IMG/VR virus record: IMGVR_UViG_3300043464_001630
Coordinates: 124,001 to 188,000 of that record
DNA length: 64,000 bases
Strand: one strand, 5' to 3'
From: a virus
Position 1 is the stretch's first letter. The number at the start of each line of letters is the position of its first letter. The position numbers were made by a program, and so were the translations under genes. Below the pieces are notes generated by a model. The model worked only from the letters and a program-made list of their open reading frames with translations, ran no database searches and had not been told where the DNA came from. Positions 32,795 through 42,896 of this stretch are shown piece by piece.

Positions 32795-35524
32795 GTGTCG
32801 GAATCATTCGTATTTTCGAAAATAACTCCAATAAATTCCATAATAAATCCAGATACTCAAGAAAAAGATTATCTGGACAAAATGGCTCCGTTTTCGTTTT
32901 TTGATTTCTTAAAATACATAAATTCTAATTTAACTCCATTACAATTAAACGATTTGTATGTGGATTATGTTAAACAGTGGAACATAAAGAAAAACAATAC
33001 AAAAGAAGTATCAGATAATGTAATACAAGAAAGATATTTGAGTTTACTTAAAGATATAACTCTGAAGTATTCCACACTTGATGAAAAGCGATTTCTTTCT
33101 AATATAGATTTCAATGATCCGTGTGACTTGGATATTGTAATTCCATTTTATTCTAAAAAAATAAGAGAAGTATGTGATTTCTATTCACAAAAAAGAGAAC
33201 AACTAAAGTTTAAAGTAGAAAAAAACAAAATCAAAGGAATTCCGTTGAGTTTGGAAAAGGCAGTTTACGAAACAGTAACCGATGTGGTGTTTTCTGATAC
33301 ACTCGAAGTAGGATCTTATCAAAAATTAGTAAACGAAAATGAGTTATTAAAAGATCTAAACATAGAAGTAGAAGAATTGTATGATTTATATAGTAATTAT
33401 TTAAATAATGATCCAAATGAATCATACGAAACATATGATGTAAAAACTGAACTAAGAAAAAAGTTTTTTACATCAAACTTAAATGCGATAGATGCGAATA
33501 TATTCATTAATTTTGATAAAGCCATAACTAATCAGTTATTTGAAAATGTAAGAGTATTCTTATCTGAACTAGGACGTATATTTACTGTAAATTATGATTT
33601 AAATTCAGTAAACCTTAATTGTAAACCAGATGAAAAACTGTATGATTTGGTTAATAATAACAAACCAAAAGCAGAACGATTAGTTACGTTAAGAAGAGAC
33701 TTAATCAAGAAATATATTGGTTGTGATTTTTATTATATTACAACCGGGGACACACTAACCGACGTAACTTCTGCTGTTTTATTCAAAGCTGAAAATCCTT
33801 CGGGAAATTTATTAAATAGGAATTTTCCAACTACTGCAACAATAGAAGAAGAATCTGATCTTCAATCTTGCAGAAGAATTGGACTGTTTTTTACGCCAGA
33901 AAAGAACAGCATTCTTTATTATTCTGTTCCTGATAAAAAATACAAAATAGATGAAAGTAAATTAGAAGCAAACAAGCTTTATATCTTTCCAGATCCAAAT
34001 AGGTATGGAAACACTTCGGGATTGAGCAGAGTTTATGATTCTGGATATCCATTAATTCATATTGCTGACTATTCTCGTTCTATTAAAAACGAAAGTTGTT
34101 TTTCGGTTGAAGGTGATATAAATTCAAATCCATTTTCTCAAGATTTTTATAGTTATTTTTCTAAAAATCAATTACATAGTAATTTAACAACAAACGAAGA
34201 AGGATTAAAAACTAATTTCTCTTCTTTATACGATCAAGGTTTGTTAGTTAAATGGGCGACCGATATCTACGGAAATCAATACGGTCTTTTTAAGAACAAA
34301 TCCAAACAAAATCTAGCAGATAGAACTACTAGTATTTCATTGAGCGTTGATGAGTGTGAATATTACGATGGTGGGCCTATTAGATTTTTTCAAAACGGTA
34401 AATTGCCCGAGAATGTCATGATGGGTAACGAAACATGGGTAGCTCCTAATGTATACAGTTCTGATTATTACTACAACATTGGAATAGATTCCAGCGTTGG
34501 TGGATATAGCAACGGAATTATGCAGCGTGGTTTGAGCGGAGCGAATTCTAGTTTCAAACCAGATTTTAACAACAGTTATGTATTGTCTTCTTTGAAATAT
34601 AAAGATTTCGATGCGGGATTGATTACGGATGTTTGTGATGAAACATTTGATTTCGAAACACAAACTAATTTTGTAATCAAAGAATTATTAACTACTAGTT
34701 TCACAGTAACATCACAAAACGTAGTGGACGATCAGCAGAATTTCTTTGATATTAATAAATCTTATGGAACTATCTATGTAAAAGATGTGGTATCTGGAGA
34801 AGTTACTACATTATTAAATGCATTATCAGTACAATTTCAAAATAAGTACGATGATGATTTTAGTGAAATTCTAGATTTTAATATTTTCAATGATTTTATT
34901 TGGATAAGAACAAAGAACAATGTAATTTTCGAAAAAATTCAGTACGAAGAAAATAAGTTTGTTTATTCGGGAACTTCTAATACATCATTTAGTTCGGGAT
35001 ATACCGAAGGTTTCATTTATAATGTGTCTAATCCTTTTATTTTTGAAAATAGAGATTATTCAATGGTAGCCACATTGAGTGTTTCTGGAGCCGAATCTAA
35101 TGATTTTAGTATAATACCAAAAATTTACAGAATTGATTATAATACATGTAATAAAACTGAAATTACTTCAGTATTACCTTTGAGTTCTGATTATTATAAG
35201 AATAATTCAATTTTAAACGATATAAAGATATTTAAAATAAATCAACCAGTTTTAACTTATAATTCTAGGAACAACATGTATTGTGTGATAACCACAATAG
35301 AAGACGAGAATGAGTTCGGTTATATCTATCAAATGAAGTTTACATATAATGGTTCTGAAATACTAGACCATGAAATAAAATTATTCAATTTTTCTGGAAC
35401 CGAAGTATTCAAAACCATAAATTTTTACGACAAACCCAGTTTTATTAATAATGGAATAACTCTTAATGATATAAATTTGAATGCATCTATAAATTTCAAC
35501 GACGGAGTTTTAAAATTTAGCTAA
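32795..35524 (+). CDS. large structural (baseplate) protein of unknown family
   Basis: 909 residues. The N-terminal ~250 are helical (YVDYVKQWNIKKNNTKEVSD, a wedge-like attachment region). The rest is beta-rich with repeated propeller-like strands (IYVKDVVSGEVTTLLNAL; MVATLSVSGAESNDFSII). I do not recognise the family. GTG 32795 is the start, 5 bases after TAAATA that overlaps the previous gene's stop. An out-of-frame ATG at 32790 is not used. The run of large genes here probably makes the outer baseplate. Confidence 0.6.
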   Translation: MSESFVFSKITPINSIINPDTQEKDYLDKMAPFSFFDFLKYINSNLTPLQLNDLYVDYVKQWNIKKNNTKEVSDNVIQERYLSLLKDITLKYSTLDEKRFLSNIDFNDPCDLDIVIPFYSKKIREVCDFYSQKREQLKFKVEKNKIKGIPLSLEKAVYETVTDVVFSDTLEVGSYQKLVNENELLKDLNIEVEELYDLYSNYLNNDPNESYETYDVKTELRKKFFTSNLNAIDANIFINFDKAITNQLFENVRVFLSELGRIFTVNYDLNSVNLNCKPDEKLYDLVNNNKPKAERLVTLRRDLIKKYIGCDFYYITTGDTLTDVTSAVLFKAENPSGNLLNRNFPTTATIEEESDLQSCRRIGLFFTPEKNSILYYSVPDKKYKIDESKLEANKLYIFPDPNRYGNTSGLSRVYDSGYPLIHIADYSRSIKNESCFSVEGDINSNPFSQDFYSYFSKNQLHSNLTTNEEGLKTNFSSLYDQGLLVKWATDIYGNQYGLFKNKSKQNLADRTTSISLSVDECEYYDGGPIRFFQNGKLPENVMMGNETWVAPNVYSSDYYYNIGIDSSVGGYSNGIMQRGLSGANSSFKPDFNNSYVLSSLKYKDFDAGLITDVCDETFDFETQTNFVIKELLTTSFTVTSQNVVDDQQNFFDINKSYGTIYVKDVVSGEVTTLLNALSVQFQNKYDDDFSEILDFNIFNDFIWIRTKNNVIFEKIQYEENKFVYSGTSNTSFSSGYTEGFIYNVSNPFIFENRDYSMVATLSVSGAESNDFSIIPKIYRIDYNTCNKTEITSVLPLSSDYYKNNSILNDIKIFKINQPVLTYNSRNNMYCVITTIEDENEFGYIYQMKFTYNGSEILDHEIKLFNFSGTEVFKTINFYDKPSFINNGITLNDINLNASINFNDGVLKFS

Positions 35525-35525
35525 A

Positions 35526-35999
35526 ATGAACACAATTTATACATTAGGATCTCAATACAACGGAACCGAAGGAGGAAAAGCAGAACCCGTGCGTGTTTTT
35601 AAAGGAGAAACCGAAATTACGTTCGATTTAACTGATCTAGCCGAAGGTGAATATTCAATTGCCAAGATAATAATTGATTTCAACGACGACACTCCACTTT
35701 TTATAAAAGAATATACATTTGCAGATGGACAAGAAATAGTGTCTGAATTATTCAAACGAAAATACTACCCAAATACAGATAATTACTATATTGTGTATTA
35801 TCCAACTGTATACATAACTTATTCTAATTTTAATCAGTTTAAATATCAAGCTGTTGTTAAGATTGCAAAAGAATCTTTTTACTCTGAATACGAAAATTTA
35901 GAAGTGGGAGCAGCACAATTTGTTGATAATCAACAAAATTCTGTATTTGCTGTATTAGACAGTGCGAAAGGTGATAATTTCAATCTAATTATTAAATAA
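35526..35999 (+). CDS. small beta-rich structural protein
   Basis: 157 residues, entirely beta-rich. A PKD-like stretch 'YSIAKIIIDFNDDTPLFIKE' resembles the strand pair of PKD domains. The C-terminus is FAVLDSAKGDNFNLIIK. It is sandwiched between two large structural genes, 1 base after the previous stop. It may be a domain of the baseplate protein that is encoded separately. The family is not recognised. Confidence 0.55.
   Translation: MNTIYTLGSQYNGTEGGKAEPVRVFKGETEITFDLTDLAEGEYSIAKIIIDFNDDTPLFIKEYTFADGQEIVSELFKRKYYPNTDNYYIVYYPTVYITYSNFNQFKYQAVVKIAKESFYSEYENLEVGAAQFVDNQQNSVFAVLDSAKGDNFNLIIK
35993..35998 (+). promoter_or_regulatory. late-type TAAATA before the 656-residue gene
   Basis: Five bases to GTG 36004; overlaps the end of the previous gene. 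Confidence 0.5.
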
Positions 36000-36003
36000 T
36001 TGA

Positions 36004-37974
36004 GTGGAGATTATAGATTTAACGTCAAATTCAACTGCATTATCGACATCTTATGTGGCAGATGTAGATGTTAAATTTTTTGGTGTTAAAGATAAAACCG
36101 AAGAAGGGTATGTATTCTTCAAAGAGGATTATCTAAAAGATATTTCAGACAGAAAAATTAACAATTATTCTGCATTATATCTAACAAACAAACAAAAAGC
36201 CACGAACATATTAAATGTGGACGAATTATTAGAAATCAGCGGTGATCTATCATTTAATACTTCGATTTCAGACACGAATAATTTATATTTGACGTTTTCG
36301 GTTAATAGTGTAGGACAAACTTCGTATTTCTTTACCGAAGAGAATCAAAGATTCATAGATCCAATAGACAGAATCTTTGAAATTACTTTATTATCTGATG
36401 GATTAAGCGCAACAGTATCACATCGTTCAAAAGAACGTATAAAGTACTATTTAAATTTAGATAATAACCAATTTAAATTCTCTGTTTTATCTGCCGCAGA
36501 AGATTATCTTTTTAATTATATTTTAGACAAAGAAAACGGAAAATTAGCACTATTTAAAGATTCTAAATTAGTAATCGCTTCTTCCAATTTATTGATATTT
36601 GATTCTGTAATAGAAAATTTCAAAACAAAACATTTCAATGTAAATTATTACATACAGAAGATTTCACCTAAATTAAATACGTCTTGGGTATCTTATGATC
36701 CAACACATAAAAATGCATATGATGTATTACAAAATAAAAGTGCTAATAATTTAGAAAACAACTTTTTAATTTCTACACAATACAGTTATGTAACAGGCGA
36801 CACATTAGTAGCTAATATTTTAAATTTAAAGAATCAAAAAACCCATAAAGATTACAGCTACAGATCGAATTTTTTAGAAAAAACAAATGACGGAGTTCCT
36901 AATGTAGACAATAGAAAGTATGCAAGATTATTTACAGGAAATGATCAAGAAACTGGAGATTACGGAATAACCATTAGTTACGAGTTTTATAATGCAGATT
37001 ATAAATTTGAAGCAGACAAATACACTATATTTGTTACTCCAGAAAGTTTATATCCATACGAAAAAATCAACATAAATGATTTGAAGTGGAATAAGAGCGG
37101 TGCTATTGCAGGAGAGACTCCATACATGTCAGATAAAATCTTTCAAAAGAAAGAAAACATGGGTGGGTTAGAAGGACATTATTTGTGTTCTTGGTTACAC
37201 AAAGACAAAAATGGAGAATCTACTTGGTTGGATAGATATTATTATCCGGAAAAAACTTCATATGCTGCTGCATTGTCTACTTCTTTTAATTTTAATTACG
37301 TAGATCCGATATATTCATTATTGCAGAAGAAATTATCGGCTTCTGAGTATTATGACGTTCCTTTTGTCTATAATACATTACAAGAAGAGTTTAACAATAC
37401 ACCACAAACTGGTCATACTGCATTATATGGTACAGCTTTCTTTGACAAGCGAAGCGATCTGACTATTTTGCCAAACACCGAATACATATATCACAGAATT
37501 GGTAATAATTACGTTGATTCTATTGTTTCTAGTATTGAAACTTCGTTGATAAGAAACGGTTTAATTTTAAAAAATCATAATAATGCAGAAATAGCAACTA
37601 CTACCGATGATTTAAAACAAATAGAATACGTATTGAACAATGATTCGTATGATATCATTTTAGATTACGAAGGAATTAATAATTCACACGAATTCACCAT
37701 TTCTTTTGACATGAAATCAGATGATTGGTCTGAAGGATTCGGTCATCAGATTTTCGGAAACTTGAACGAAAAAGGATTAGCACTTTTTGATGATGAAAAA
37801 GTTACTCCTTTGATAATGATACAAAATAATAAAACTGTAACTGTATATAACACTAATTTTGAGATGCTAGATTATGCTTCTTTGGTTAATGAAGAAAATT
37901 TAGGTAATTCTATAATAAAAGATTTATATAGAACTGATCATTTAGATGCGTACTACACTACTAACATAGAATAA
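36004..37974 (+). CDS. structural protein ending in the first part of a LamG-like domain
   Basis: 656 residues. The bulk is beta-rich and unassigned. Residues ~560-620 read 'HEFTISFDMKSDDWSEGFGH', 'QIFGNLNEKGLALFDDEKVT' and then VTVYNTNFEMLDYASL. These look like the first strands of a concanavalin/LamG-type domain followed by the first strand of a propeller. The next gene continues with propeller strands and then the remaining LamG part. Start GTG 36004 is 5 bases after TAAATA. The next start is 1 base after the stop. Confidence 0.55.
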   Translation: MEIIDLTSNSTALSTSYVADVDVKFFGVKDKTEEGYVFFKEDYLKDISDRKINNYSALYLTNKQKATNILNVDELLEISGDLSFNTSISDTNNLYLTFSVNSVGQTSYFFTEENQRFIDPIDRIFEITLLSDGLSATVSHRSKERIKYYLNLDNNQFKFSVLSAAEDYLFNYILDKENGKLALFKDSKLVIASSNLLIFDSVIENFKTKHFNVNYYIQKISPKLNTSWVSYDPTHKNAYDVLQNKSANNLENNFLISTQYSYVTGDTLVANILNLKNQKTHKDYSYRSNFLEKTNDGVPNVDNRKYARLFTGNDQETGDYGITISYEFYNADYKFEADKYTIFVTPESLYPYEKININDLKWNKSGAIAGETPYMSDKIFQKKENMGGLEGHYLCSWLHKDKNGESTWLDRYYYPEKTSYAAALSTSFNFNYVDPIYSLLQKKLSASEYYDVPFVYNTLQEEFNNTPQTGHTALYGTAFFDKRSDLTILPNTEYIYHRIGNNYVDSIVSSIETSLIRNGLILKNHNNAEIATTTDDLKQIEYVLNNDSYDIILDYEGINNSHEFTISFDMKSDDWSEGFGHQIFGNLNEKGLALFDDEKVTPLIMIQNNKTVTVYNTNFEMLDYASLVNEENLGNSIIKDLYRTDHLDAYYTTNIE

Positions 37975-37975
37975 T

Positions 37976-39397
37976 ATGATTCCATTAATTACTAAATTTA
38001 AATCTAGTTCGGTTCTTTATGATTCTTTGGGAGATATTGATAATACTTACGTATCTTTATCATATGACAAAGATTACATTTATTTTCTAAAAGATGTTAG
38101 TGGTAATGTTGTGGTTTATAACACCATTACTGAAGAAATGTCTTCTACAAAAATAGATTCTACAACTAATTTATACTCAGTATTAAAGTATCGTGATGTT
38201 TTGTACGGATTTAATGGTTATGACGCTAAACCATTCGTTGGTGATACGGTTCTTTATGTAAAAGACGCAAACAAATTAGTTCAAGAATCATATAACAAAG
38301 TATTAAATGTTGTTCATCTGTCTTCATCATCTGAAATACACGATTTCATGATAGATGATGAATATAATTATTATGTAATTCATAATAAAAATAAAATTTC
38401 CAAATTTTCAAAGGATCGTATTAGAAGTTATTCATTTTCGGTAACTCCAGTAGTTAGTAGTATATTTAATTCTTTATCTGTAATGCCAAATGACGAAATT
38501 GAGTTACTGAAACTTGATTATGTAAGAGAGTACACATCTAACGGACTTTCTAGTTATCCTATTGTGCTAGGTAAGATTAAAAATGGTACAGGAGATTCTA
38601 TATTAGCCCCTGCTCAGTTGTTTTTGGGTAAAATTGACGAAACAACCCAAAGTATCTACGAGGCAGTGTTCATTCCATTAACTGCTGAATACTATTCATA
38701 TGGAGATTCTAAAAGAATTAATTATAATTTAACAAATTATGAGTATTTGAAAAATACGTATAATAAAAAAGACGAATTAACATTCAAAGTTGTTTTACAA
38801 AATGTATACAACAATAAAGATTTAATAAGATTAGAAATACCTATTAGTACATATCTTTTCAAATCTGAAAAGCATCACTTTGCATTTAGAATGGACGGAA
38901 TAAATGGAACAGTATCTGTTTTTGTGGATGGTAAAGAAATTAAAACAGTTTACATCCAAAAAGGACGCTATATTTTCCAAGACATATTTACTGATAGTTT
39001 AAATGTAGGAAGAACATACTTTAATAACAATATATCATTAACTGATTATCTAAATCAGCCTAATTATTACTACGTAAATAATGCTACATTAAAGAGATTT
39101 AAAATTTACAATAAAGCATTAACTAATAATGAAATTGAATTTGAAATGTTGAACGGAATTGACATTCAAGATTTAGTGGTTTCTCTTCCTTGTGATCAAA
39201 GAAACGAACTAGATGGAATAGAACGACAATTCAAGTTAGATACGACTGGTAATAAGAGCAATAAAATTAATTTAATTGTTAAAAATTCTCAAATAACTAA
39301 TACTATTCTACAAAACAGACTGAAAGATATTATATCTGAAAGATTAAAAAAAGTATTACCAATCACCACAACAATCAACACCATAGAGTTTAGATAA
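37976..39397 (+). CDS. structural protein: propeller-like strands then a LamG C-half
   Basis: 473 residues. The N-terminal ~200 have propeller-type repeats (SLSYDKDYIYFLKDVSGNVV; FMIDDEYNYYVIHNKNKISK). Residues ~255-400 form a LamG-like half: KVVLQNVYN, then HHFAFRMDGINGTVSVFVDG, SLNVGRTYFNN, YYVNNATLKRFKIYNKALTN. The last ~60 residues are helical. The +1-frame gene begins within one base of the previous stop, so the two may act as one unit. The last base is shared with the start of the next gene. Confidence 0.55.
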   Translation: MIPLITKFKSSSVLYDSLGDIDNTYVSLSYDKDYIYFLKDVSGNVVVYNTITEEMSSTKIDSTTNLYSVLKYRDVLYGFNGYDAKPFVGDTVLYVKDANKLVQESYNKVLNVVHLSSSSEIHDFMIDDEYNYYVIHNKNKISKFSKDRIRSYSFSVTPVVSSIFNSLSVMPNDEIELLKLDYVREYTSNGLSSYPIVLGKIKNGTGDSILAPAQLFLGKIDETTQSIYEAVFIPLTAEYYSYGDSKRINYNLTNYEYLKNTYNKKDELTFKVVLQNVYNNKDLIRLEIPISTYLFKSEKHHFAFRMDGINGTVSVFVDGKEIKTVYIQKGRYIFQDIFTDSLNVGRTYFNNNISLTDYLNQPNYYYVNNATLKRFKIYNKALTNNEIEFEMLNGIDIQDLVVSLPCDQRNELDGIERQFKLDTTGNKSNKINLIVKNSQITNTILQNRLKDIISERLKKVLPITTTINTIEFR

Positions 39398-41322
39398 TGC
39401 AAACAAAATTTAATTATACTTCAGGGGGAGAGTTCACAAAACCTAATGGTTCGAGTTATGTTGGATATTTTAATGTAACCGACAAAGAAGAAGTATATAC
39501 AGGACGTTATTTTTCAGAAACTTCTGAAATTTTAGATTCTGTTTCTAATTATTCGGTAGATTATTATAGGTCAACTAATTTCAAAGACAGAAATGTTTTT
39601 GATGTATTAACGCTTCCTTTTTCTTTGGGAGAAATAGAAATACAACCTAGTGAAATCGTTAGTTTTTCTGTTTTAAATAAAAAGATCGAATATTTGCACG
39701 ATAATCTAATCTATTTGTATAGTCAGCTATACATGGGAAGTACCGATGTTCCAGTGGATAATGATGTAAATACTTTATGTAATCTAATTGGAACAAATCA
39801 ATTTGGTTGGGAAACTAGATCAAATCAAGTAGCAAATAACAGAATATTTGGTTTCGGTGCATTAAAAGACAATCCCGCTTTGTCCGCTTATAAGGAATTT
39901 GACATAATGAATAGATTTGTAGTGATTCCTTTTGAAAATAAAACAGGAATTGGAATATTTGGAATTAGTAATACTTATTTCGTGGGATTAACTAGTACAA
40001 TTTCAGAAGATGGGCAATTATCTGGTGCGGCTTTTACTTTTTATACAAATGTTATTGATAATGATACGAACGAAACTTGTAAAAATCTAGAAGACATCAA
40101 ATACGATGGTAAATTTTTATTTGTAAGTGATTCTAAAATAAACGGAGGTGGACAAGTATTTAAATACGATATAACTGGTTATTTAACAAATGATAAAGTA
40201 TTTGAAAATAAAAAATATCTCATCGAGCCAATAGGAGGAAGTGGTTCCGACGAACGTCTCAATAAGTTTAAAAACTGCACAGTTTTAGGTGCGAATAATG
40301 GAGAACTTTGGGTATACGATTCTGGAAATAATGTCATAAAAATATACGATAATAATTTCGTACATAAACGTATTATCAAAATACCAAAAACACGTAATTA
40401 TTCGGTTTTAGACATTCGTTATAGAAAAATGAATAATCATGTGTATGTCTTATTTCAAGATACATACGATACAAATGAACCACAGTATGGATTATTTGAA
40501 TTTGCTGATTACCATTTGATTAATACATACGTTTTTACCGACATTCTATACAAAGACACAGATGCACAATTTAACAGAATGGCAATATCTGAACAAGATT
40601 CGAATGTGTTTTATGTAATTACTAATAACTCTGTATTTAAGAAATTTTTCACAAAACCAGAAGAAACTTTTGCGGTATTTAACAGAGACAAATTTTACCC
40701 AGACGATACATTTATTTGGGATCAGATAGAATTAGAATGGGATAAATTAAGAGATTATGAAACTTGGAATTATGCCGAGTTTTTCACAATTAATTTAACT
40801 ACACGAGACATTCATATTGCTGCTAATGATAAAAATCGCGACGATCTTTATTTCATGGGAGACACTTACATTTCTCATTTAAACGAAAGAACCGATTATT
40901 TGTCTTTGTTAAAAAATGACAACCTACCATATTATAATTATAAATCAATTAAATTTGAAAATATAGAATATAACCAATCTTTGGTTTTGAACAAAGAAAT
41001 TTATAAACTTTATCAAAATATATTACAATTTAAGAATAATTTGAAGGGTAGATTCTATGCAGAATTTGATAAGTACGGTGATTTGAAATATAAAGACTAC
41101 ATTTATTTGACAGACGAAGAAATTAACACATTAAACATTGATGTAGAATACAATTCTTTCATAAACGATAACGAATTAGTACAGCCAAATGTAATAAATC
41201 GAATATTTAATAAATTATATGAGTTTCAAATTAATTTATTAAATCTGACACAAGTAAAATTAAAAAATTTAAAAACTTGGGTTGATTTACAAAACGGAAC
41301 AAACATCTACCCAATAGATTAA
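39397..41322 (+). CDS. large structural protein with beta-propeller repeats
   Basis: 641 residues. Residues ~225-420 contain propeller blades (LEDIKYDGKFLFVSDSKING; VLGANNGELWVYDSGNNVIK; LDIRYRKMNNHVYVLFQDTY). The C-terminal ~120 residues are helical (NKEIYKLYQNILQFKNNLKG; NRIFNKLYEFQINLLNLTQV), probably a coiled-coil anchor. It overlaps the previous stop by one base. It is likely a peripheral baseplate or fibre-base protein. The family is not recognised. Confidence 0.55.
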   Translation: MQTKFNYTSGGEFTKPNGSSYVGYFNVTDKEEVYTGRYFSETSEILDSVSNYSVDYYRSTNFKDRNVFDVLTLPFSLGEIEIQPSEIVSFSVLNKKIEYLHDNLIYLYSQLYMGSTDVPVDNDVNTLCNLIGTNQFGWETRSNQVANNRIFGFGALKDNPALSAYKEFDIMNRFVVIPFENKTGIGIFGISNTYFVGLTSTISEDGQLSGAAFTFYTNVIDNDTNETCKNLEDIKYDGKFLFVSDSKINGGGQVFKYDITGYLTNDKVFENKKYLIEPIGGSGSDERLNKFKNCTVLGANNGELWVYDSGNNVIKIYDNNFVHKRIIKIPKTRNYSVLDIRYRKMNNHVYVLFQDTYDTNEPQYGLFEFADYHLINTYVFTDILYKDTDAQFNRMAISEQDSNVFYVITNNSVFKKFFTKPEETFAVFNRDKFYPDDTFIWDQIELEWDKLRDYETWNYAEFFTINLTTRDIHIAANDKNRDDLYFMGDTYISHLNERTDYLSLLKNDNLPYYNYKSIKFENIEYNQSLVLNKEIYKLYQNILQFKNNLKGRFYAEFDKYGDLKYKDYIYLTDEEINTLNIDVEYNSFINDNELVQPNVINRIFNKLYEFQINLLNLTQVKLKNLKTWVDLQNGTNIYPID

Positions 41323-41329
41323 TTTCAAC

Positions 41330-41335
41330 TAAATA
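41330..41335 (+). promoter_or_regulatory. late-type TAAATA before the first collar-fibre gene
   Basis: CTAAATA, five bases to the ATG. Confidence 0.6.
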
Positions 41336-41340
41336 AATGT

Positions 41341-42414
41341 ATGGCAGAAGAAATAGCAAGTAATCTAGCAGGAAAAAGAGTGTCTACAACATTTCGTGGG
41401 TTGTTGCATTTTCCTAAAAGTATCGAACCTTCATTAGCTAAACAAGTAGTACATGATGGTAATGGTACTCCTACTGCATTAACATTAGGCGGTGATACAA
41501 TGGGAATGGATGTGACTGGTGGCGTTTCTTGTACAGGTTCTTTATCTGTTGGAATGGATGCGACATTCGTAGAAAATATAATACTGAAAGACGGAGGGAA
41601 AATTAATGATGTTTCTGTGCTTTCTTCTGGATCTTCTGTTTCATTAAGAGCACCTAGTGCGGCAGAAGTAGGTAAATTAAGAATTAGAGAAACTTCTGCT
41701 GATTATGAATTGTTATTTGGTAATCCTACAGTTACCGATAAGAATTTATTTTCTATAATTGTTAAAAACGATACTGCTAGTAATTTATATATTAAAAATA
41801 GTTATAGTGATTTAGATATTAATGCGCCATTGTGGATTAATCGTACAACTGGAGAAGTGAATATTAAATCACTTCGTGTTACTAATATTAAAACAGATCC
41901 ACCACCCGGAACATCACCACCACCCGGTCAGCCAGAAACTTACGGAGATCCAAATAGAAATGTTCTTCCTGTTGGAATGATTTGTATGTTTCCAGTTTTA
42001 GGAATTCCAAATGGTTGGATTGCGTGTGACGGAAAACAACACGATAAACGAACATTACCAGAACTTTTTAATGTAATTGGATATAATTATTCGGTTTTAA
42101 AATCTGGTAACTTATTTCAAGTTCCTGATTATCGTGGATTGTTTGTTCGTGGAGTTGATTATAAGAGAAGTGACGAACCTACGCATACGTTTTTAGATCC
42201 TTCATCCGCCAGACCTTTAGACGGAACCGTTCAAGAAGATGAATTTAAGAGTCACAGGCATGGAGAGGTCTTCGAACAAGGCGGAAGAGAACCATCAGGA
42301 AGTTTTAGTGGAGATGTTTTAGAAGACGGCGGAGATGTAGCATTTACCGGATATACGGGAGGATCAGAAACCCGTCCAAAAAACATAGTAGCATTATATT
42401 GTATTAAGTGGTAA
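41341..42414 (+). CDS. short tail-fibre/collar-domain protein (gp12-like tip)
   Basis: 357 residues. The C-terminal half is a tail collar domain: VGMICMFPVLGIPNGWIACD, then LPELFNVIGYNYSV, FQVPDYRGLFVRGVD, FKSHRHGEVFEQGG and GGSETRPKNIVALYCIKW. This type of domain forms receptor-binding short fibres. The His pair in KSHRHGE may bind metal, as in T4 gp12. The N-terminal part has a virion-type LTLGGDTMGMDVTGGVSCTG stalk. TAAATA ends 5 bases before the ATG. Confidence 0.85.
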   Translation: MAEEIASNLAGKRVSTTFRGLLHFPKSIEPSLAKQVVHDGNGTPTALTLGGDTMGMDVTGGVSCTGSLSVGMDATFVENIILKDGGKINDVSVLSSGSSVSLRAPSAAEVGKLRIRETSADYELLFGNPTVTDKNLFSIIVKNDTASNLYIKNSYSDLDINAPLWINRTTGEVNIKSLRVTNIKTDPPPGTSPPPGQPETYGDPNRNVLPVGMICMFPVLGIPNGWIACDGKQHDKRTLPELFNVIGYNYSVLKSGNLFQVPDYRGLFVRGVDYKRSDEPTHTFLDPSSARPLDGTVQEDEFKSHRHGEVFEQGGREPSGSFSGDVLEDGGDVAFTGYTGGSETRPKNIVALYCIKW

Positions 42415-42418
42415 CGCC

Positions 42419-42883
42419 ATGCAAAAAAATTACCTACGTAAGTTAAAAATCCGAAGAGGAAACGACAATCAACGAAAAGTTACACTTTTTGAAGAAGGTG
42501 AACTCGTTTTTGTTAAAGACACGGAAAGAGTTTACGTAGGAGACGACACAACAGTCGGTGGTATTAGAATATCTAATAAGAATTTTTTAATAGATACCGC
42601 AATCAAGCCAAACGAAGCAGAAACTGGTGATATTTTTGTAAATCAAACTGATATCAGTACATACATGGTAGATCTTAGCGGAGGATCTATTCGAATAATA
42701 CCTTCGCTTATCGGCTGTTGTGTTAATATTAAAAAAGACATAGATATTATCGATTCTTTATTAAAGAGGTTATCATCAGAATGCTGTAATCCTGATAATT
42801 TCTTGGCAACTGATCTAGATTCACCGCCCACTTTCTATGATAATGTTTTGACGGACGACGAAGACACAATCAGGATAAAATAA
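42419..42883 (+). CDS. small tail adaptor with Mtd-type N-terminal domain
   Basis: 154 residues. The N-terminus (LRKLKIRRGNDNQRKVTLFE, then EGELVFVKDTERVYVGDDTT, VGG) matches the 'IKxRRGTxxQRxxxxxxEGExxYxxDxxxxYVGDGTTxGG' domain found at the start of phage adhesins such as the major tropism determinant. The rest has a Cys-rich stretch (GCCVNIKKDID; SSECCNP) and a disordered acidic end. The same N-terminal domain recurs in the genes at 44448 and 45208. It may be an adhesin reduced to its attachment part. Confidence 0.7.
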   Translation: MQKNYLRKLKIRRGNDNQRKVTLFEEGELVFVKDTERVYVGDDTTVGGIRISNKNFLIDTAIKPNEAETGDIFVNQTDISTYMVDLSGGSIRIIPSLIGCCVNIKKDIDIIDSLLKRLSSECCNPDNFLATDLDSPPTFYDNVLTDDEDTIRIK

Positions 42884-42885
42884 AC

Positions 42886-42891
42886 TAAATA
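42886..42891 (+). promoter_or_regulatory. late-type TAAATA before the second collar-fibre gene
   Basis: CTAAATA, five bases to the ATG. Confidence 0.6.
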
Positions 42892-42896
42892 ATCTT

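Noticed and set aside
37967-37978. Sequencing frameshift joining the 656- and 473-residue genes
   Set aside because: A stop lies just upstream in the second frame and the second gene has its own ATG, so a single-base error would not give one clean frame.
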